Source: Lolliginicoccus suaedae (GTDB lineage Bacteria > Actinomycetota > Actinomycetes > Mycobacteriales > Mycobacteriaceae). Taken from it: 64,000 nt of DNA. Below, piece after piece: positions 45,334-55,382 of this stretch; position 1 is the first letter of the stretch, and the number at the start of each line of letters is the position of its first letter. The notes beneath the pieces are model-generated. The model was not told where the DNA came from. It did no database searches and saw only the letters and a program-made list of their open reading frames with translations. The stretch is from contig NZ_VSSO01000002.1 in the NCBI RefSeq assembly GCF_008312885.1, forward strand, positions 607,846-671,845, given 5' to 3'. The position numbers and the translations under genes were made by a program.

Positions 45334-45408
45334 CGCCGCAAACGCGATAGAAGCGGTAGGAAATCCCAGGCAGCTTCTATCGCGTTTAGCCACTTCCGGT
45401 GCTTTTGC
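45334..45408. repeat. Intergenic hairpin repeat family 1, copy 4 (inverted)
   Basis: Reverse orientation relative to copies 1-3. Arms CAAACGCGATAGAAGC (45339-45354) and GCTTCTATCGCGTTTA (45373-45388). Where other copies have AGAAA/TTTCT this has AGAAG/CTTCT, a compensatory A-T to G-C change. It lies between the convergent DUF3017 and metX genes. Confidence 0.88.
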
Positions 45409-45483
45409 AGCACTGCGCCGGTGAGCCGGGTCTGGACGCTGGGAGCCCCGGTACTTGGCCCCGCTGCCGGAGACCTCGCCGCT

Positions 45484-45524
45484 AGTGGAAACTTTTCCCG
45501 GTCCTGCCGGAAAAAGTTTCCACT
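45484..45524. repeat. Hairpin repeat family 2, copy A
   Basis: AGTGGAAACTTTTCCCGG / CCGGAAAAAGTTTCCACT, an 18-bp inverted repeat with one mismatch and loop TCCTG. A second copy is at 50884-50924. It stands 55 bp from the metX stop, downstream of that gene, where it could act as a transcription stop. Confidence 0.85.
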
Positions 45525-45578
45525 AACCGTGAGCCGACGCCCCGGCGACGACCGCCGACCGCACCGAGACGCCGAGAC

Positions 45579-46781
45579 TCAGCGAATGCGCTGGCGCGCG
45601 AGCTCCATCGTGTCCTCGAGGAGCACGGAGATCTCCTCGAGGTCGGTGAGGAACCCGTCGTGGCCCTTGTCGGTGTGCAGGACGCGAAGCTCCTTGCAGC
45701 CGGGCAGCTTCGCGGCGAGCTCCTCCTGCAGGCGCAGCGGGTAGAGCCGGTCGGAGGTGATGCCACCGACGATGGTGGGCACCGTGCAGGAGGCAAGCGC
45801 GGCGTCCACCCCACCGCGGTCGCGACCGACGTCGTGGCTGCTGAGGGAATCGCTGAGGATCACGTAGCTGCCAGCATCAAACCGGTGGACGAGCTTGCCG
45901 GCCTGGTGGTCGAGGTAGCTCTGGATGGAGTACTGGCCGCCGTGGACGGGCGGGACGTCGGTCTGGGCATTATTGCCAAAGCGGCTATCGAGCTCTTCCT
46001 CGCCGCGGTAGGTGAGGTGGGCGATGCGACGTGCCACGCCGAGGCCATGCTCGGGGGAGCGCCCGGTGCCGTAGTAGTCGCCGCCCTGCCAGCCGGGATC
46101 GGTCTTGATGGCGAGGATCTGCGCGGTCTGGGTGCCGATCTGGTCGGCGGTGGCGCGCGCGCCGACAGCAAGGACAAGTGCGCTGGCGACACGATCGGGG
46201 CAGGTGATGGCCCATTCGAGAGCGCGGGCGCCGCCCATGGAGCCGCCGAGGACGGACGCGAAGCGCTCGATGCCGAGCAAGTCGGCGAGCTTGCGCTCGG
46301 CGTTGACCTGGTCGCGGATGGTCACCGAGGGGAAGCGGGAGCCCCAGGGCTTGCCGTCGGGCGCGAGGGATCCAGGGCCGGTGCTGCCCTGGCAGCCGCC
46401 GACAGCGTTGGCGGAGAGGACGCACCACTCGTTGGTATCGACGACCGCGCCGGGACCGATGAGTCCGTCCCACCAGCCGGGGGAGGGGTGGTTGGCATCG
46501 GCGGGGCCGGTGACATGGGAGTCGCCGGTGAGGGCGTGCAGCGCCAGGATGACGTTGTCGCCGTTGGGCGAGACCTCGCCCCAGCGCTGCAGCGCGAGAG
46601 TCACATCGGGCAGCGTGGCACCGTTCTCCATGCGGAGCGGACCGATGCGGACATGGCCGACCGTCCCATCGGGCGCGGGCCAGAGGTCACTGCCGAGGCC
46701 ACGCTCGGCTCCGCGCCCGGTGCTGGGAGCGGCCGGGGCGCGGTTGCTGAGCGGAGGGTGGACGCTGCGCGGGTGGCTCAC
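45579..46781 (-). CDS. metX: Homoserine O-acetyltransferase
   Basis: 400 residues of alpha/beta-hydrolase fold. Nucleophile Ser in [13 protein letters not shown], conserved [14 protein letters not shown], catalytic Asp in [11 protein letters not shown] and His in [10 protein letters not shown]. It acetylates homoserine with acetyl-CoA for methionine synthesis. The GTG at 46781 is used; a TTG at 46787 overlapping the metY stop is the alternative. It follows metY in one operon under the SAM-IV riboswitch, so both steps to homocysteine are controlled together. Confidence 0.95.
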   Translation of the reverse strand: MSHPRSVHPPLSNRAPAAPSTGRGAERGLGSDLWPAPDGTVGHVRIGPLRMENGATLPDVTLALQRWGEVSPNGDNVILALHALTGDSHVTGPADANHPSPGWWDGLIGPGAVVDTNEWCVLSANAVGGCQGSTGPGSLAPDGKPWGSRFPSVTIRDQVNAERKLADLLGIERFASVLGGSMGGARALEWAITCPDRVASALVLAVGARATADQIGTQTAQILAIKTDPGWQGGDYYGTGRSPEHGLGVARRIAHLTYRGEEELDSRFGNNAQTDVPPVHGGQYSIQSYLDHQAGKLVHRFDAGSYVILSDSLSSHDVGRDRGGVDAALASCTVPTIVGGITSDRLYPLRLQEELAAKLPGCKELRVLHTDKGHDGFLTDLEEISVLLEDTMELARQRIR

Positions 46782-46783
46782 TC

Positions 46784-48076
46784 TCAAGATGCCGCCGCTT
46801 CGAATCCGAGCTGCAGGTCGGCGAGGATGTCCTCGATGCCCTCGATCCCCACGGCGAGCCGCACGAGACCGGGGGTGACGCCAGCGGAGAGCTGCTCCTC
46901 GGGGGAGAGCTGCGCGTGGGTGGTGGAAGCAGGATGGATGACGAGGGAGCGCACGTCACCGATATTAGCGACATGGCTGTGGAGCTCGAGCGCGTTGACG
47001 AACCGCTTGCCGGCCTCTACCCCGCCCTCGAGCTCGAAGGACAGCACCGCGCCGGGTCCCTTGGGCGCGAGCTTGCTGGCGCGCTCGTACCAGGGGGATG
47101 CGGGCAGGCCGGAGTAGTGGACGGCGAGGACGTCGTCCCGGCTTGCGAGGTGTTCGGCGACGGCGCGGGCGTTCTGCACATGACGTTCAATGCGCAGGCT
47201 GAGGGTTTCTATTCCCTGCCCGATGAGGAACGCGTTGAACGGCGAGACCGCGGCGCCGGTATCGCGCAGCAGAGTCAGGCGGGCCTTGAGCGCGAAGGCG
47301 GGCGCGCCGAGGTCGGCATAGACCAGGCCGTTGTAGGACGGGTCGGGGGTGGTGAAGCCCGGGTAGCGGCCGGAGGTCCAGTCGAAGGTGCCGCCGTCGA
47401 CGATGACACCGGCGACGGAGGTGCCGTGGCCGCCGAGGTACTTGGTGGCGGAGTGCACGACGATGTCGGCGCCGTGGGCGAGCGGCTGGATGAGGTAGGG
47501 GGTGGCGACGGTGTTGTCGACGATCAGCGGGACACCGTTGGCGTGGGCGACGCGTGCGACGCCGTCGATGTCGAGGATCTCGCCCCTGGGGTTCGCGATC
47601 GTTTCCCCGAAGAAGGCCTTGGTGTTGTCGCGGACGGCGGCCTGCCACTGGTCGAGATCATCGGGGTCGTCGACGAAGCTGACCGTGATGCCGAGCTTGG
47701 GCAGCGAGTAGTGGAACAGGTTATAGGTGCCGCCGTAGAGGCGCGGGCTGGAGACGATGTGGTCGCCAGCCTCGGCGAGAGTGAGGATCGCGTAGGTCTC
47801 GGCTGCCTGGCCGGAGGCGAGGAGCAGCGCGGCGACGCCACCCTCGAGCGCGGCGATGCGCTGCTCGATCACGTCCTGCGTGGGGTTGATGATGCGCGTG
47901 TAGATGTTGCCGGGCTCGGCGAGGCTGAACAGCGCCGCGGCGTGATCGGTGTCCCGGAAGGCATACGAGGTGGTCTGGTAGATCGGGAGGGCGCGCGCAC
48001 CGGTCGTCGGGTCGGGTTGCTGGCCGGCGTGGATCTGCTTGGTCTCGAAGCTCCAGCTTGCTGCTGCGTCGGTCAT
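46784..48076 (-). CDS. metY: O-acetylhomoserine sulfhydrylase (MetY/MetZ-type)
   Basis: 430-residue PLP enzyme of the Cys/Met metabolism family. PLP-binding Lys in [15 protein letters not shown] (about 209), TTSYAF and [20 protein letters not shown] near the N-terminus. It converts O-acetylhomoserine and sulfide to homocysteine, the reaction directly after MetX. The ATG at 48076 follows AGGAGAA. An upstream leader of about 390 nt contains a SAM-IV riboswitch and a tiny ORF, so expression should fall when SAM is plentiful. Confidence 0.93.
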   Translation of the reverse strand: MTDAAASWSFETKQIHAGQQPDPTTGARALPIYQTTSYAFRDTDHAAALFSLAEPGNIYTRIINPTQDVIEQRIAALEGGVAALLLASGQAAETYAILTLAEAGDHIVSSPRLYGGTYNLFHYSLPKLGITVSFVDDPDDLDQWQAAVRDNTKAFFGETIANPRGEILDIDGVARVAHANGVPLIVDNTVATPYLIQPLAHGADIVVHSATKYLGGHGTSVAGVIVDGGTFDWTSGRYPGFTTPDPSYNGLVYADLGAPAFALKARLTLLRDTGAAVSPFNAFLIGQGIETLSLRIERHVQNARAVAEHLASRDDVLAVHYSGLPASPWYERASKLAPKGPGAVLSFELEGGVEAGKRFVNALELHSHVANIGDVRSLVIHPASTTHAQLSPEEQLSAGVTPGLVRLAVGIEGIEDILADLQLGFEAAAS

Positions 48077-48276
48077 GGCGTGTTCTCCTGGCAAGTCGTG
48101 TCGGGGCGGCATCCCGGCCTCGGACGTGCGGGGATGCGGGGGACGGCACGAATGGTCCGCGTGGAGCGCGGGAACCCACCTCGATGGCTGCCACGGGGCA
48201 ATGCCCGGGGGATGCGCGGCGGGTGGTGTTCCGTGGGCGGGGCGCGGTCCGGCGCGCCCTCAGGCTCTAGCGGTTG

Positions 48277-48294
48277 CTAGCGACATCGACTCAT
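48277..48294 (-). CDS. Five-codon leader ORF (Met-Ser-Arg-Cys-Arg) in the metY leader
   Basis: ATG AGT CGA TGT CGC TAG, preceded by GGAGG (48305-48301) at an ideal 6-nt spacing. It lies between the SAM-IV aptamer and metY, about 200 nt upstream of metY. A well-initiated ORF too short to make a functional protein, with a Cys codon in a sulfur-metabolism leader, suggests ribosome-mediated control responding to charged tRNA-Cys. Translation itself is inferred. Confidence 0.55.
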   Translation of the reverse strand: MSRCR

Positions 48295-48340
48295 GGTGAA
48301 CCTCCGTTGGCGACAATACCCGGTTCTCGGGCCCGTCCCA

Positions 48341-48464
48341 GCGGGCCCGCGCTTGCAGCGCGCGTGAGGCGTTGCGCGCTGCCTGGTCATCACCCGGGGC
48401 ACCCCACCGCGGAAGGAGGGTTGCCGAGCAGCCAGCCGGGGCTTGGCGCTGCTTCTCATGACCT
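48341..48464 (-). ncRNA. SAM-IV riboswitch controlling metY-metX
   Basis: On the minus strand the leader begins GGTCATGAG (48463-48455), then CAGCGCCAAGCCCCGGC, GGCAACCCTCC and CCGCGGTGGGGTGCCCCGGG, and closes the basal stem with ATGACC (48390-48385). A 9-bp hairpin GCAGCGCGC/GCGCGCTGC (48382-48355) and the 3' segment AAGCGCGGG follow. This order is that of the SAM-IV class, typical of actinobacterial sulfur genes. An 8-bp hairpin CGGGCCCG/CGGGCCCG (48349-48328) overlaps the 3' end and may be the switching partner, upstream of the leader-ORF ribosome site. Confidence 0.88.
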
Positions 48465-48471
48465 GTTCCCG

Positions 48472-48477
48472 ATAGTA
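48472..48477 (-). promoter_or_regulatory. -10 element of the metY-metX transcript
   Basis: TACTAT (minus strand, 48477-48472), seven bases, then the first bases of the SAM-IV aptamer, so transcription would begin at or next to its 5' end. Confidence 0.65.
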
Positions 48478-48770
48478 GCGGCACCGGCGCGAAAGGGGGA
48501 ATCGGGGAGGGACTGGTCCCCTCGTGGCGCTCCGGGGCTAGGCTTGGCGCGAGCGTGGCGGGCATTCCTGGCATGCGGGGCCGGGAGTGTCGCTCGCGGC
48601 CCAGCGCCAACCAGTACGCTTGTCATGTTTGCTGTGGGTGGGACGTGGACCACCGCAGCGCGATAGGTTTAACCCGATGAACCGTGATGCCTGAGCGCGG
48701 GCCGGATGCACTCACAAAGTGCGGCACGAGAGGCGCGCCGGGACCATTGCCGAGGAGGACGCGAACACCC

Positions 48771-49991
48771 ATGTCCAAGATCAAGGTTGAGGGCACTGTC
48801 GTAGAGCTCGATGGCGACGAGATGACCCGTATCATCTGGCAGTTCATCAAGGACAAGCTGATCCATCCGTACCTCGATGTGAACCTCGAGTACTACGACC
48901 TCGGCATGGAGAACCGCGACGCCACCGATGACCAGGTCACCGTGGACGCGGCCAACGCGATCAAGAAGCACGGGGTAGGCGTCAAGTGCGCCACCATCAC
49001 CCCCGATGAGGCGCGCATGGAGGAGTTCGGGCTCAAGAAGATGTGGCGGTCGCCCAACGGCACCATCCGCAACATCCTCGGGGGCACGATCTTTCGTGCC
49101 CCCATTATTATTTCCAACGTCCCGCGGCTCGTGCCCGGCTGGACGAAGCCCGTGGTCGTGGGGCGCCATGCGTTCGGCGACCAGTACCGCGCCACCGATT
49201 TCAAGGTGCACCAGGCAGGCACTGTCACGCTGACCTTCACGCCCGAGGACGGCAGCGAGCCCATCGTGCATGAGGTCGTCAAGATGCCCGAGGACGGCGG
49301 CGTCGTGCTGGGCATGTACAACTTCAAGAAATCCATCCAGGACTTCGCGCGCGCGTCCCTCTCCTATGGCTTGCAGCAGAACTACCCGGTGTACCTGTCG
49401 ACGAAGAACACGATCCTCAAGGCCTACGACGGCATGTTCAAGGACGAGTTCCAGCGCGTCTTCGAGGAGGAGTTCAAGTCAGAGTTCGACGCGGCGGGGA
49501 TCACCTATGAGCATCGCCTCATCGATGACATGGTCGCCTCCGCGCTCAAGTGGGAGGGCGGCTACGTCTGGGCCTGCAAGAACTACGACGGCGATGTGCA
49601 GTCCGACACGGTCGCGCAGGGCTACGGCTCGCTCGGCCTGATGACCTCGGTCCTGATGACCCCGGATGGCAAGACCGTCGAGGCCGAGGCCGCGCACGGC
49701 ACCGTCACCCGCCACTACCGGATGCACCAGCAGGGCAAGCCCACCTCCACCAACCCGATCGCGTCGATCTTCGCCTGGACGCGCGGGCTGGAGCATCGTG
49801 GCAAGCTCGACGACACCCCGGCGGTGGTGGAGTTCGCTCACAAGCTCGAGGATGTCGTCATCAAGACCGTCGAGGATGGCCAGATGACCAAGGACCTCGC
49901 GGGCCTCGTCGGCGGAGACCAGGGCTGGCTCACCACCGAGGAGTTCCTCGCGGCGCTCGACGACAACCTCGCGGCCGCGCTGCGGGACTAG
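48771..49991 (+). CDS. icd: Isocitrate dehydrogenase, NADP-dependent, homodimeric eukaryote-like type
   Basis: 406 residues of the ~45-kDa class: [19 protein letters not shown] at the N-terminus, the substrate loop [20 protein letters not shown] (about 94-113), and [10 protein letters not shown] with metal-binding aspartates. Converts isocitrate to 2-oxoglutarate with NADPH formation in the TCA cycle. The AGGAGGA is 11 nt before the ATG at 48771; an earlier in-frame ATG at 48684 lacks family similarity. About 290 bp upstream toward metY carries no further gene. Confidence 0.96.
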   Translation: MSKIKVEGTVVELDGDEMTRIIWQFIKDKLIHPYLDVNLEYYDLGMENRDATDDQVTVDAANAIKKHGVGVKCATITPDEARMEEFGLKKMWRSPNGTIRNILGGTIFRAPIIISNVPRLVPGWTKPVVVGRHAFGDQYRATDFKVHQAGTVTLTFTPEDGSEPIVHEVVKMPEDGGVVLGMYNFKKSIQDFARASLSYGLQQNYPVYLSTKNTILKAYDGMFKDEFQRVFEEEFKSEFDAAGITYEHRLIDDMVASALKWEGGYVWACKNYDGDVQSDTVAQGYGSLGLMTSVLMTPDGKTVEAEAAHGTVTRHYRMHQQGKPTSTNPIASIFAWTRGLEHRGKLDDTPAVVEFAHKLEDVVIKTVEDGQMTKDLAGLVGGDQGWLTTEEFLAALDDNLAAALRD

Positions 49992-50140
49992 CCGGACTGG
50001 TGCCTGGACGGCCATTTGCCGGGATGCCGGAGAATCTTTAAATACCGCTACGAACCCCTTTGCGATCGTGTTACTTTACGCCCACGGTTTTTTTGGGACT
50101 AGCGGGGCTCAGGCCCCTCGATCGTGGAGGAATGTTGAAG

Positions 50141-50731
50141 ATGAAGCGGACCGCAGCAGTTCTCGGGGCAGGCGCCCTCGCCTTCGCCGCGTCATGGGGC
50201 CCGGCGCTCGCCAGCCACAACGGCGCTGTCGTCACCACTGCTCCCGCGGGCGAATGCGGCGAGACGACGTTCGAGGCAACGATCAACGATCCCGCGGGCA
50301 CGCACAAGAGCAACAATATGGTCCTCGTGGTCAGCGCGGAGGGCAACACCCAGACCGCGCCCATCCCGGTCGACGGCTCCGCCGCCTCCATCACGGTCGG
50401 GCCGTTCACGTCCGATACGACGATCAGTTACCGCGTGTTCGGCGGCGGCGAGCGCGACTACGACGATCCGTCCTGGAATGGCTACGGCACCGCGACCTTC
50501 GGCGCGGACATCGGTGCCTATGGCAATGAGAACGGCTACGACTGGGTGGTCTCCGGCCCGGAGGATCCGAACCCGTTCACCACGTTCAACACCCTCGACG
50601 TCGAGGGCTGCCCAGGAGTCGGCGGCGGCATCGAGGCATGCCTCGGTGGTGGGGCAGACCTTCTCAACCTTGACGCAGTGCTCGGCTGCCTCGAGGCCGA
50701 GCTCATGCTGGACTTCGGCGGGCTGTCCTAA
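50141..50731 (+). CDS. Exported protein of unknown function
   Basis: 196 residues with a clear Sec signal peptide (MKRTAAVLGAGALAFAASW then cleavage near ALAS-HN). The mature part is acidic and rich in Gly, Thr and Asp, beta-sandwich-like in composition (NNMVLVVSAEG, SAASITVGPFTSD), with four Cys in two pairs (GECGETT; GC..., EAC and GCLE near the C-terminus). The ATG at 50141 is 10 nt from GGAGG; the ATG at 50132 is too close to it. A strong hairpin terminator follows. I recognise no family. Confidence 0.75.
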   Translation: MKRTAAVLGAGALAFAASWGPALASHNGAVVTTAPAGECGETTFEATINDPAGTHKSNNMVLVVSAEGNTQTAPIPVDGSAASITVGPFTSDTTISYRVFGGGERDYDDPSWNGYGTATFGADIGAYGNENGYDWVVSGPEDPNPFTTFNTLDVEGCPGVGGGIEACLGGGADLLNLDAVLGCLEAELMLDFGGLS

Positions 50732-50767
50732 GTTCTCGGGACTAGCGTCCCGGCTCTCTGGACCACC

Positions 50768-50809
50768 GCAAGCGATCCCCTCGGCATTCGTGCCGGGGGG
50801 ATCGCTTGC
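50768..50809 (+). terminator. Very stable terminator hairpin with TTCG loop
   Basis: GCAAGCGATCCCCTCGGCA (50768-50786), loop TTCG, and a complementary 19-nt arm (50791-50809) with a single T-G wobble. It stands 37 bp after the stop of the exported protein. There is no T-tract, but the stem is exceptional. Confidence 0.75.
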
Positions 50810-50883
50810 TGATGCGCCCGGTCTCCTCGGGTCCTGGCCCCGGCCCGGTCGCGCGGGCTGCTCGGCCTGCTCGGGCGCGCGCC

Positions 50884-50924
50884 AGTGGAAACTTTTCCCC
50901 CTTGTAGCGGGAAAAGTTTCCACT
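50884..50924. repeat. Hairpin repeat family 2, copy B
   Basis: Perfect 16-bp inverted repeat AGTGGAAACTTTTCCC / GGGAAAAGTTTCCACT with a 9-nt loop. Same arms as copy A at 45484. It lies in the 410-bp gap between the exported protein and the MFS gene. Confidence 0.87.
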
Positions 50925-51142
50925 CGCCCCGGGAGCCGGCGCGGGAAGCAACCGCCATAGGGCGCGGAAGCGGCGGTTCGGGCAGCGCGGGCGTAAGGCC
51001 GCTCACAATCCTGCTGGCCGGGGTACCGGAGCGGCGGCTGATGGTGTTGCGTGGTCTGGTGCGAGCGCGGGAGCATTGATCCTCCCGGGCCCGGCCACGT
51101 GCTCCCACCCATCCGAGGCCCACCGCCGTCAGGAGAATGCCC

Positions 51143-52390
51143 GTGCACCCGACCACCACCCCGGTCGAACCGCGAGACGATGCCACCGCGCGAGCACGAC
51201 GGCGCCATGTCCGGCTCGCGATGCTCGCGATGATGCTCGGCTCGTTCGGCATCGGCACCACCGAATTCGTGGCGATGGGGCTGCTGCCGGAGATCGCGCG
51301 ATCGATGGACGTGTCGGAGCCGCACGCGGGCAAGCTCATCAGTGCCTACGCGCTCGGTGTCGTGGTCGGCGCGCCCGCCATCGCGATCGCGGCATCGCGG
51401 GTGCCCCGCCGGGCGCTGCTCATCGGGCTGATGGTGGCGTTCACCCTCGGCAATGCCGCCACGGTGCTCGCGCCGACCTACGGCACGCTCATGGCGGCGC
51501 GGATCGTTGCTGGGCTCCCGCATGGCGCGTTCTTCGGCGTGGCAGCGCTGGTGGCCGCGGGCCTCGCTGCTCCTGGCGCGCGTGCTCGCGCGGTGGCGCA
51601 GATCATGCTGGGACTGAGCATCGCGAACGTGGTCGGGGTGCCGGCAGCGACGGCGCTGGGGCAGCACCTGGGGTGGCGTGCCGCGTTCGGGCTGGTGGTG
51701 CTGATCGGAGCCGCGGCAGCGCTGCTGATCCTCCGCTGGGTGCCCGATGTGCCGCTCACCGCGGGCACGAGCCCGCTCGCCGAGCTGTCGGGCTTCCGCA
51801 ACCTCCAGATCTGGCTCGTGCTGCTCACCGGCATCGTCGGCTTCGGTGGCATGTTCGCCGTCTACACGTTCATCAGCTCTACCGTCACCGAGGAGATCGG
51901 GCTGCCCCGCGCCGTGGTGCCGCTGGTGCTGCTGCTCTACGGCGTGGGCATGGTGATCGGGAATTTCCTCGGCGGCGCGGTGGCCGATCGGGCCCTGGTC
52001 CCTGGGTTGTTCGGGTTGTTCACGCTGCTCGCGCTCGTGCTGGGGCTGTTCACGGTGACGAGCACGATCGTGGTGCTCGCGGTGGCCAACCTGGTCCTCA
52101 TCGCCATTCTGGGCTCGGCGTTGGTCCCTGGCCTGCAGACGATGCTGATGGATGTGGCTGGCAACGCGCAGACCCTGGCCGCGACGGCGAACCATTCGGC
52201 GCTCAACATCGCCAACGCCATGGGCGCGGCACTGGGCGGCGCTGTGCTCGCCGCGGGGCTGGGCTACACAGCGCCGGCCGCGGCCGGGGCGGCGCTCGCG
52301 GTGGCGGGCATCGGAGTGCTCGCGCTCGCGGTGCTGCTGCAACGCCGTGGTGGTTTCCCTCGGGCGGGGTTGTCCGCTAGCGTGCGTTGA
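51143..52390 (+). CDS. MFS transporter, DHA1/AraJ-like efflux pump
   Basis: 415 residues with 12 predicted helices. It shows FGIGTTEFVAMGLLPEIA in helix 1 (about 36-53), a hallmark of the arabinose-efflux/chloramphenicol-resistance group, and GLPHGAFFGVAALV in helix 4-5. The GTG at 51143 is 7 nt after AGGAG; the ATG at 51137 would be only 1 nt from it. Substrates of such pumps range from drugs to sugars and cannot be named here. Ends 1 bp before the exonuclease start. Confidence 0.87.
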   Translation: MHPTTTPVEPRDDATARARRRHVRLAMLAMMLGSFGIGTTEFVAMGLLPEIARSMDVSEPHAGKLISAYALGVVVGAPAIAIAASRVPRRALLIGLMVAFTLGNAATVLAPTYGTLMAARIVAGLPHGAFFGVAALVAAGLAAPGARARAVAQIMLGLSIANVVGVPAATALGQHLGWRAAFGLVVLIGAAAALLILRWVPDVPLTAGTSPLAELSGFRNLQIWLVLLTGIVGFGGMFAVYTFISSTVTEEIGLPRAVVPLVLLLYGVGMVIGNFLGGAVADRALVPGLFGLFTLLALVLGLFTVTSTIVVLAVANLVLIAILGSALVPGLQTMLMDVAGNAQTLAATANHSALNIANAMGAALGGAVLAAGLGYTAPAAAGAALAVAGIGVLALAVLLQRRGGFPRAGLSASVR

Positions 52391-52391
52391 C

Positions 52392-53204
52392 GTGCCCGGG
52401 ATCATCGTGAGTACCGTCAATGTCAATGGCGTGCGCGCCGCTACCCGCAAGGGGCTGCTCGAGTGGCTGGGCGGCACCGAGGCAGAGGTCGTGTGCCTGC
52501 AGGAGACGCGGGCCGATGACAAGCAACTTGCCACGGCCCTCGCGCCGGTCCTTGATGACGGCTGGTCGCTGGCTTCCGCCGAGCCTGCCGCGAAGGGCCG
52601 CAATGGCGTGGCCGTGCTCTCGCGCGCCGAGCCCGCTGCGGTGCGCATCGGTTTCGGATCGGACGAGTTCGATGACTCTGGCCGCTACCTCGAGGCGGAC
52701 TTCGACCACGACGGGCATGCCCTGACGGTGGCGAGCCTGTACCTGCCGTCGGGGGAGGCGAACACGCCGAAGCAGGACGAGAAGGATCGCTTCCTCGCCG
52801 AGTTCGGCCCCTTCCTCGCCGAGCGCGCGAGCCGGGGCCGCGAGATGGTGGTGTGCGGTGACTGGAACATCGCGCACGCCGAGGCGGACATCAAGAACTG
52901 GAAGGGCAACCTCAAGTCGTCGGGCTTCCTCCCGCACGAGCGGGAGTGGCTCACCGGCATCATCGGCGACGGCACGCCGTGGACCGATGTGGTGCGGGCG
53001 CTGCATCCGGGCGTGGATGGCCCGTACTCCTGGTGGTCCTACCGGGGGAAGGCTTTCGACAACGATGCCGGCTGGCGCATCGACTACCAGGTGGCGACGA
53101 GCGCGCTAGCGGATCGTGCCGCGGACGCGCGGGTGGAGCGGGCCGCCACGTACGATGCTCGGTGGTCCGATCATGCCCCGGTCACCGTCCGCTACGCCGC
53201 CTAG
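52392..53204 (+). CDS. xthA: Exodeoxyribonuclease III (AP endonuclease, ExoIII family)
   Basis: 270 residues of the endonuclease/exonuclease/phosphatase fold: STVNVNGVRAATRKG (N-terminal Asn), VVCLQETRADD with metal-binding Glu, GDWNIAHAEADIKNW, and C-terminal WRIDYQVATSALADR with WSDHAPVTVRY (catalytic His). Repairs abasic sites. The GTG at 52392 lies 8 nt after TAGCGT and has no ribosome site; a second GTG at 52407 would also fit the family N-terminus. Confidence 0.93.
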   Translation: MPGIIVSTVNVNGVRAATRKGLLEWLGGTEAEVVCLQETRADDKQLATALAPVLDDGWSLASAEPAAKGRNGVAVLSRAEPAAVRIGFGSDEFDDSGRYLEADFDHDGHALTVASLYLPSGEANTPKQDEKDRFLAEFGPFLAERASRGREMVVCGDWNIAHAEADIKNWKGNLKSSGFLPHEREWLTGIIGDGTPWTDVVRALHPGVDGPYSWWSYRGKAFDNDAGWRIDYQVATSALADRAADARVERAATYDARWSDHAPVTVRYAA

Positions 53205-54311
<1,107 letters not shown>

Positions 54312-54316
54312 CGGCA

Positions 54317-55351
54317 ATGGCCGACCAGCCAGGATTTCTTGACCGGCAGCGCGCCAAGCGTCCGTGGCTCGACCATCTGATCCGGGCAGCGCTGCGCTTC
54401 ACCGAGCAGCACGGCGACTACTACGCCGCCGGTATCACCTACTTCAGCGTGCTCGCGCTCTTCCCGCTGCTGATGGTCGGGTTCGCCGGTGCAGGTTTCG
54501 TGCTCGCCGGCAACATCGAGCTGCTCGATCAGGTGAAGAACCAGGTCTCCGAGTCGATCCCGGGCGGGATGGGCGAGCAGGTCAATGCGTTGATCGATCA
54601 AGCCATCGAGCAGCGCAGCACGGTCGGCATCATCGGTATCGTCATCGCGCTGTACTCGGGACTGGGCTGGATCGGCAACCTGCGCAAGGCGCTCACCGCC
54701 CAATGGGACCAGCCGATCCCCAAGGCGAACTTCATCAAGACCAAGCTGGTGGACCTGGTCGCGATGATCACCCTCTTCCTCGCGTTCGCGATCTCGATCG
54801 GCCTCAGCGCGCTCGGCGGCAGCGGCCTGACCCGCTCGCTCCTCGGGCTGGTGAACCTTGACGACGCCCCTGGCGTGGGGATCCTCGTGCGGGTCGTCTC
54901 GTTCGCTGTCGCGATCGCGGCCACCTGGTGGGTGTTCACCTGGGTCATCGCGCGCATGCCCCGCCAGCCCGTGGCCCTCGCGAGCGCCGCGCGCGCCGGC
55001 CTCATCGCGGCACTGGTCTTCGAGGTGTTCAAGCAGGTCGGCGTGGCCTACCTGACCGGGGTGACGCAGAGCCCGGCCGGCGCGGTGTTCGGCCCGATCA
55101 TCGGCATCCTGGTGTTCATCTTCACCACCTCCCGGGTCCTGCTCTTCGCCACGGCCTGGGCCGCGACATCCGAGGAGAGCATGGCGAAGGCCATCGTGGC
55201 CCCGCCGGACCCGGCGATCATCAACACACCAGTCGTGATGCGCCAGGGCAGCCCCGTTGCTAGCGGCATCGTGGGATTCGGACTGGGGGCGGCAGCGGTG
55301 CTGGGCGTTTCCTCGGGGCTGCGCCGCAAGCCGGCCGCGCCACGGTCCTAG
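54317..55351 (+). CDS. YihY/BrkB-family inner membrane protein
   Basis: 344 residues with about six membrane helices. Signature RFTEQHGDYYAAGITYFSVLALFPLLM (first 20 at about 28-47), YSGLGWIGNLRKAL at about 117, and PAGAVFGPIIGILVFIFTTS near the end, as in the YihY/YhjD family. The ATG at 54317 has GAAGGGG 8 nt upstream; a GTG at 54308 overlapping the trpS stop is the alternative. Transport function is suspected for the family but not defined. Confidence 0.88.
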   Translation: MADQPGFLDRQRAKRPWLDHLIRAALRFTEQHGDYYAAGITYFSVLALFPLLMVGFAGAGFVLAGNIELLDQVKNQVSESIPGGMGEQVNALIDQAIEQRSTVGIIGIVIALYSGLGWIGNLRKALTAQWDQPIPKANFIKTKLVDLVAMITLFLAFAISIGLSALGGSGLTRSLLGLVNLDDAPGVGILVRVVSFAVAIAATWWVFTWVIARMPRQPVALASAARAGLIAALVFEVFKQVGVAYLTGVTQSPAGAVFGPIIGILVFIFTTSRVLLFATAWAATSEESMAKAIVAPPDPAIINTPVVMRQGSPVASGIVGFGLGAAAVLGVSSGLRRKPAAPRS

Positions 55352-55382
55352 GGCTGCCGGGCCCCGGATAGCGCCCGCAACG

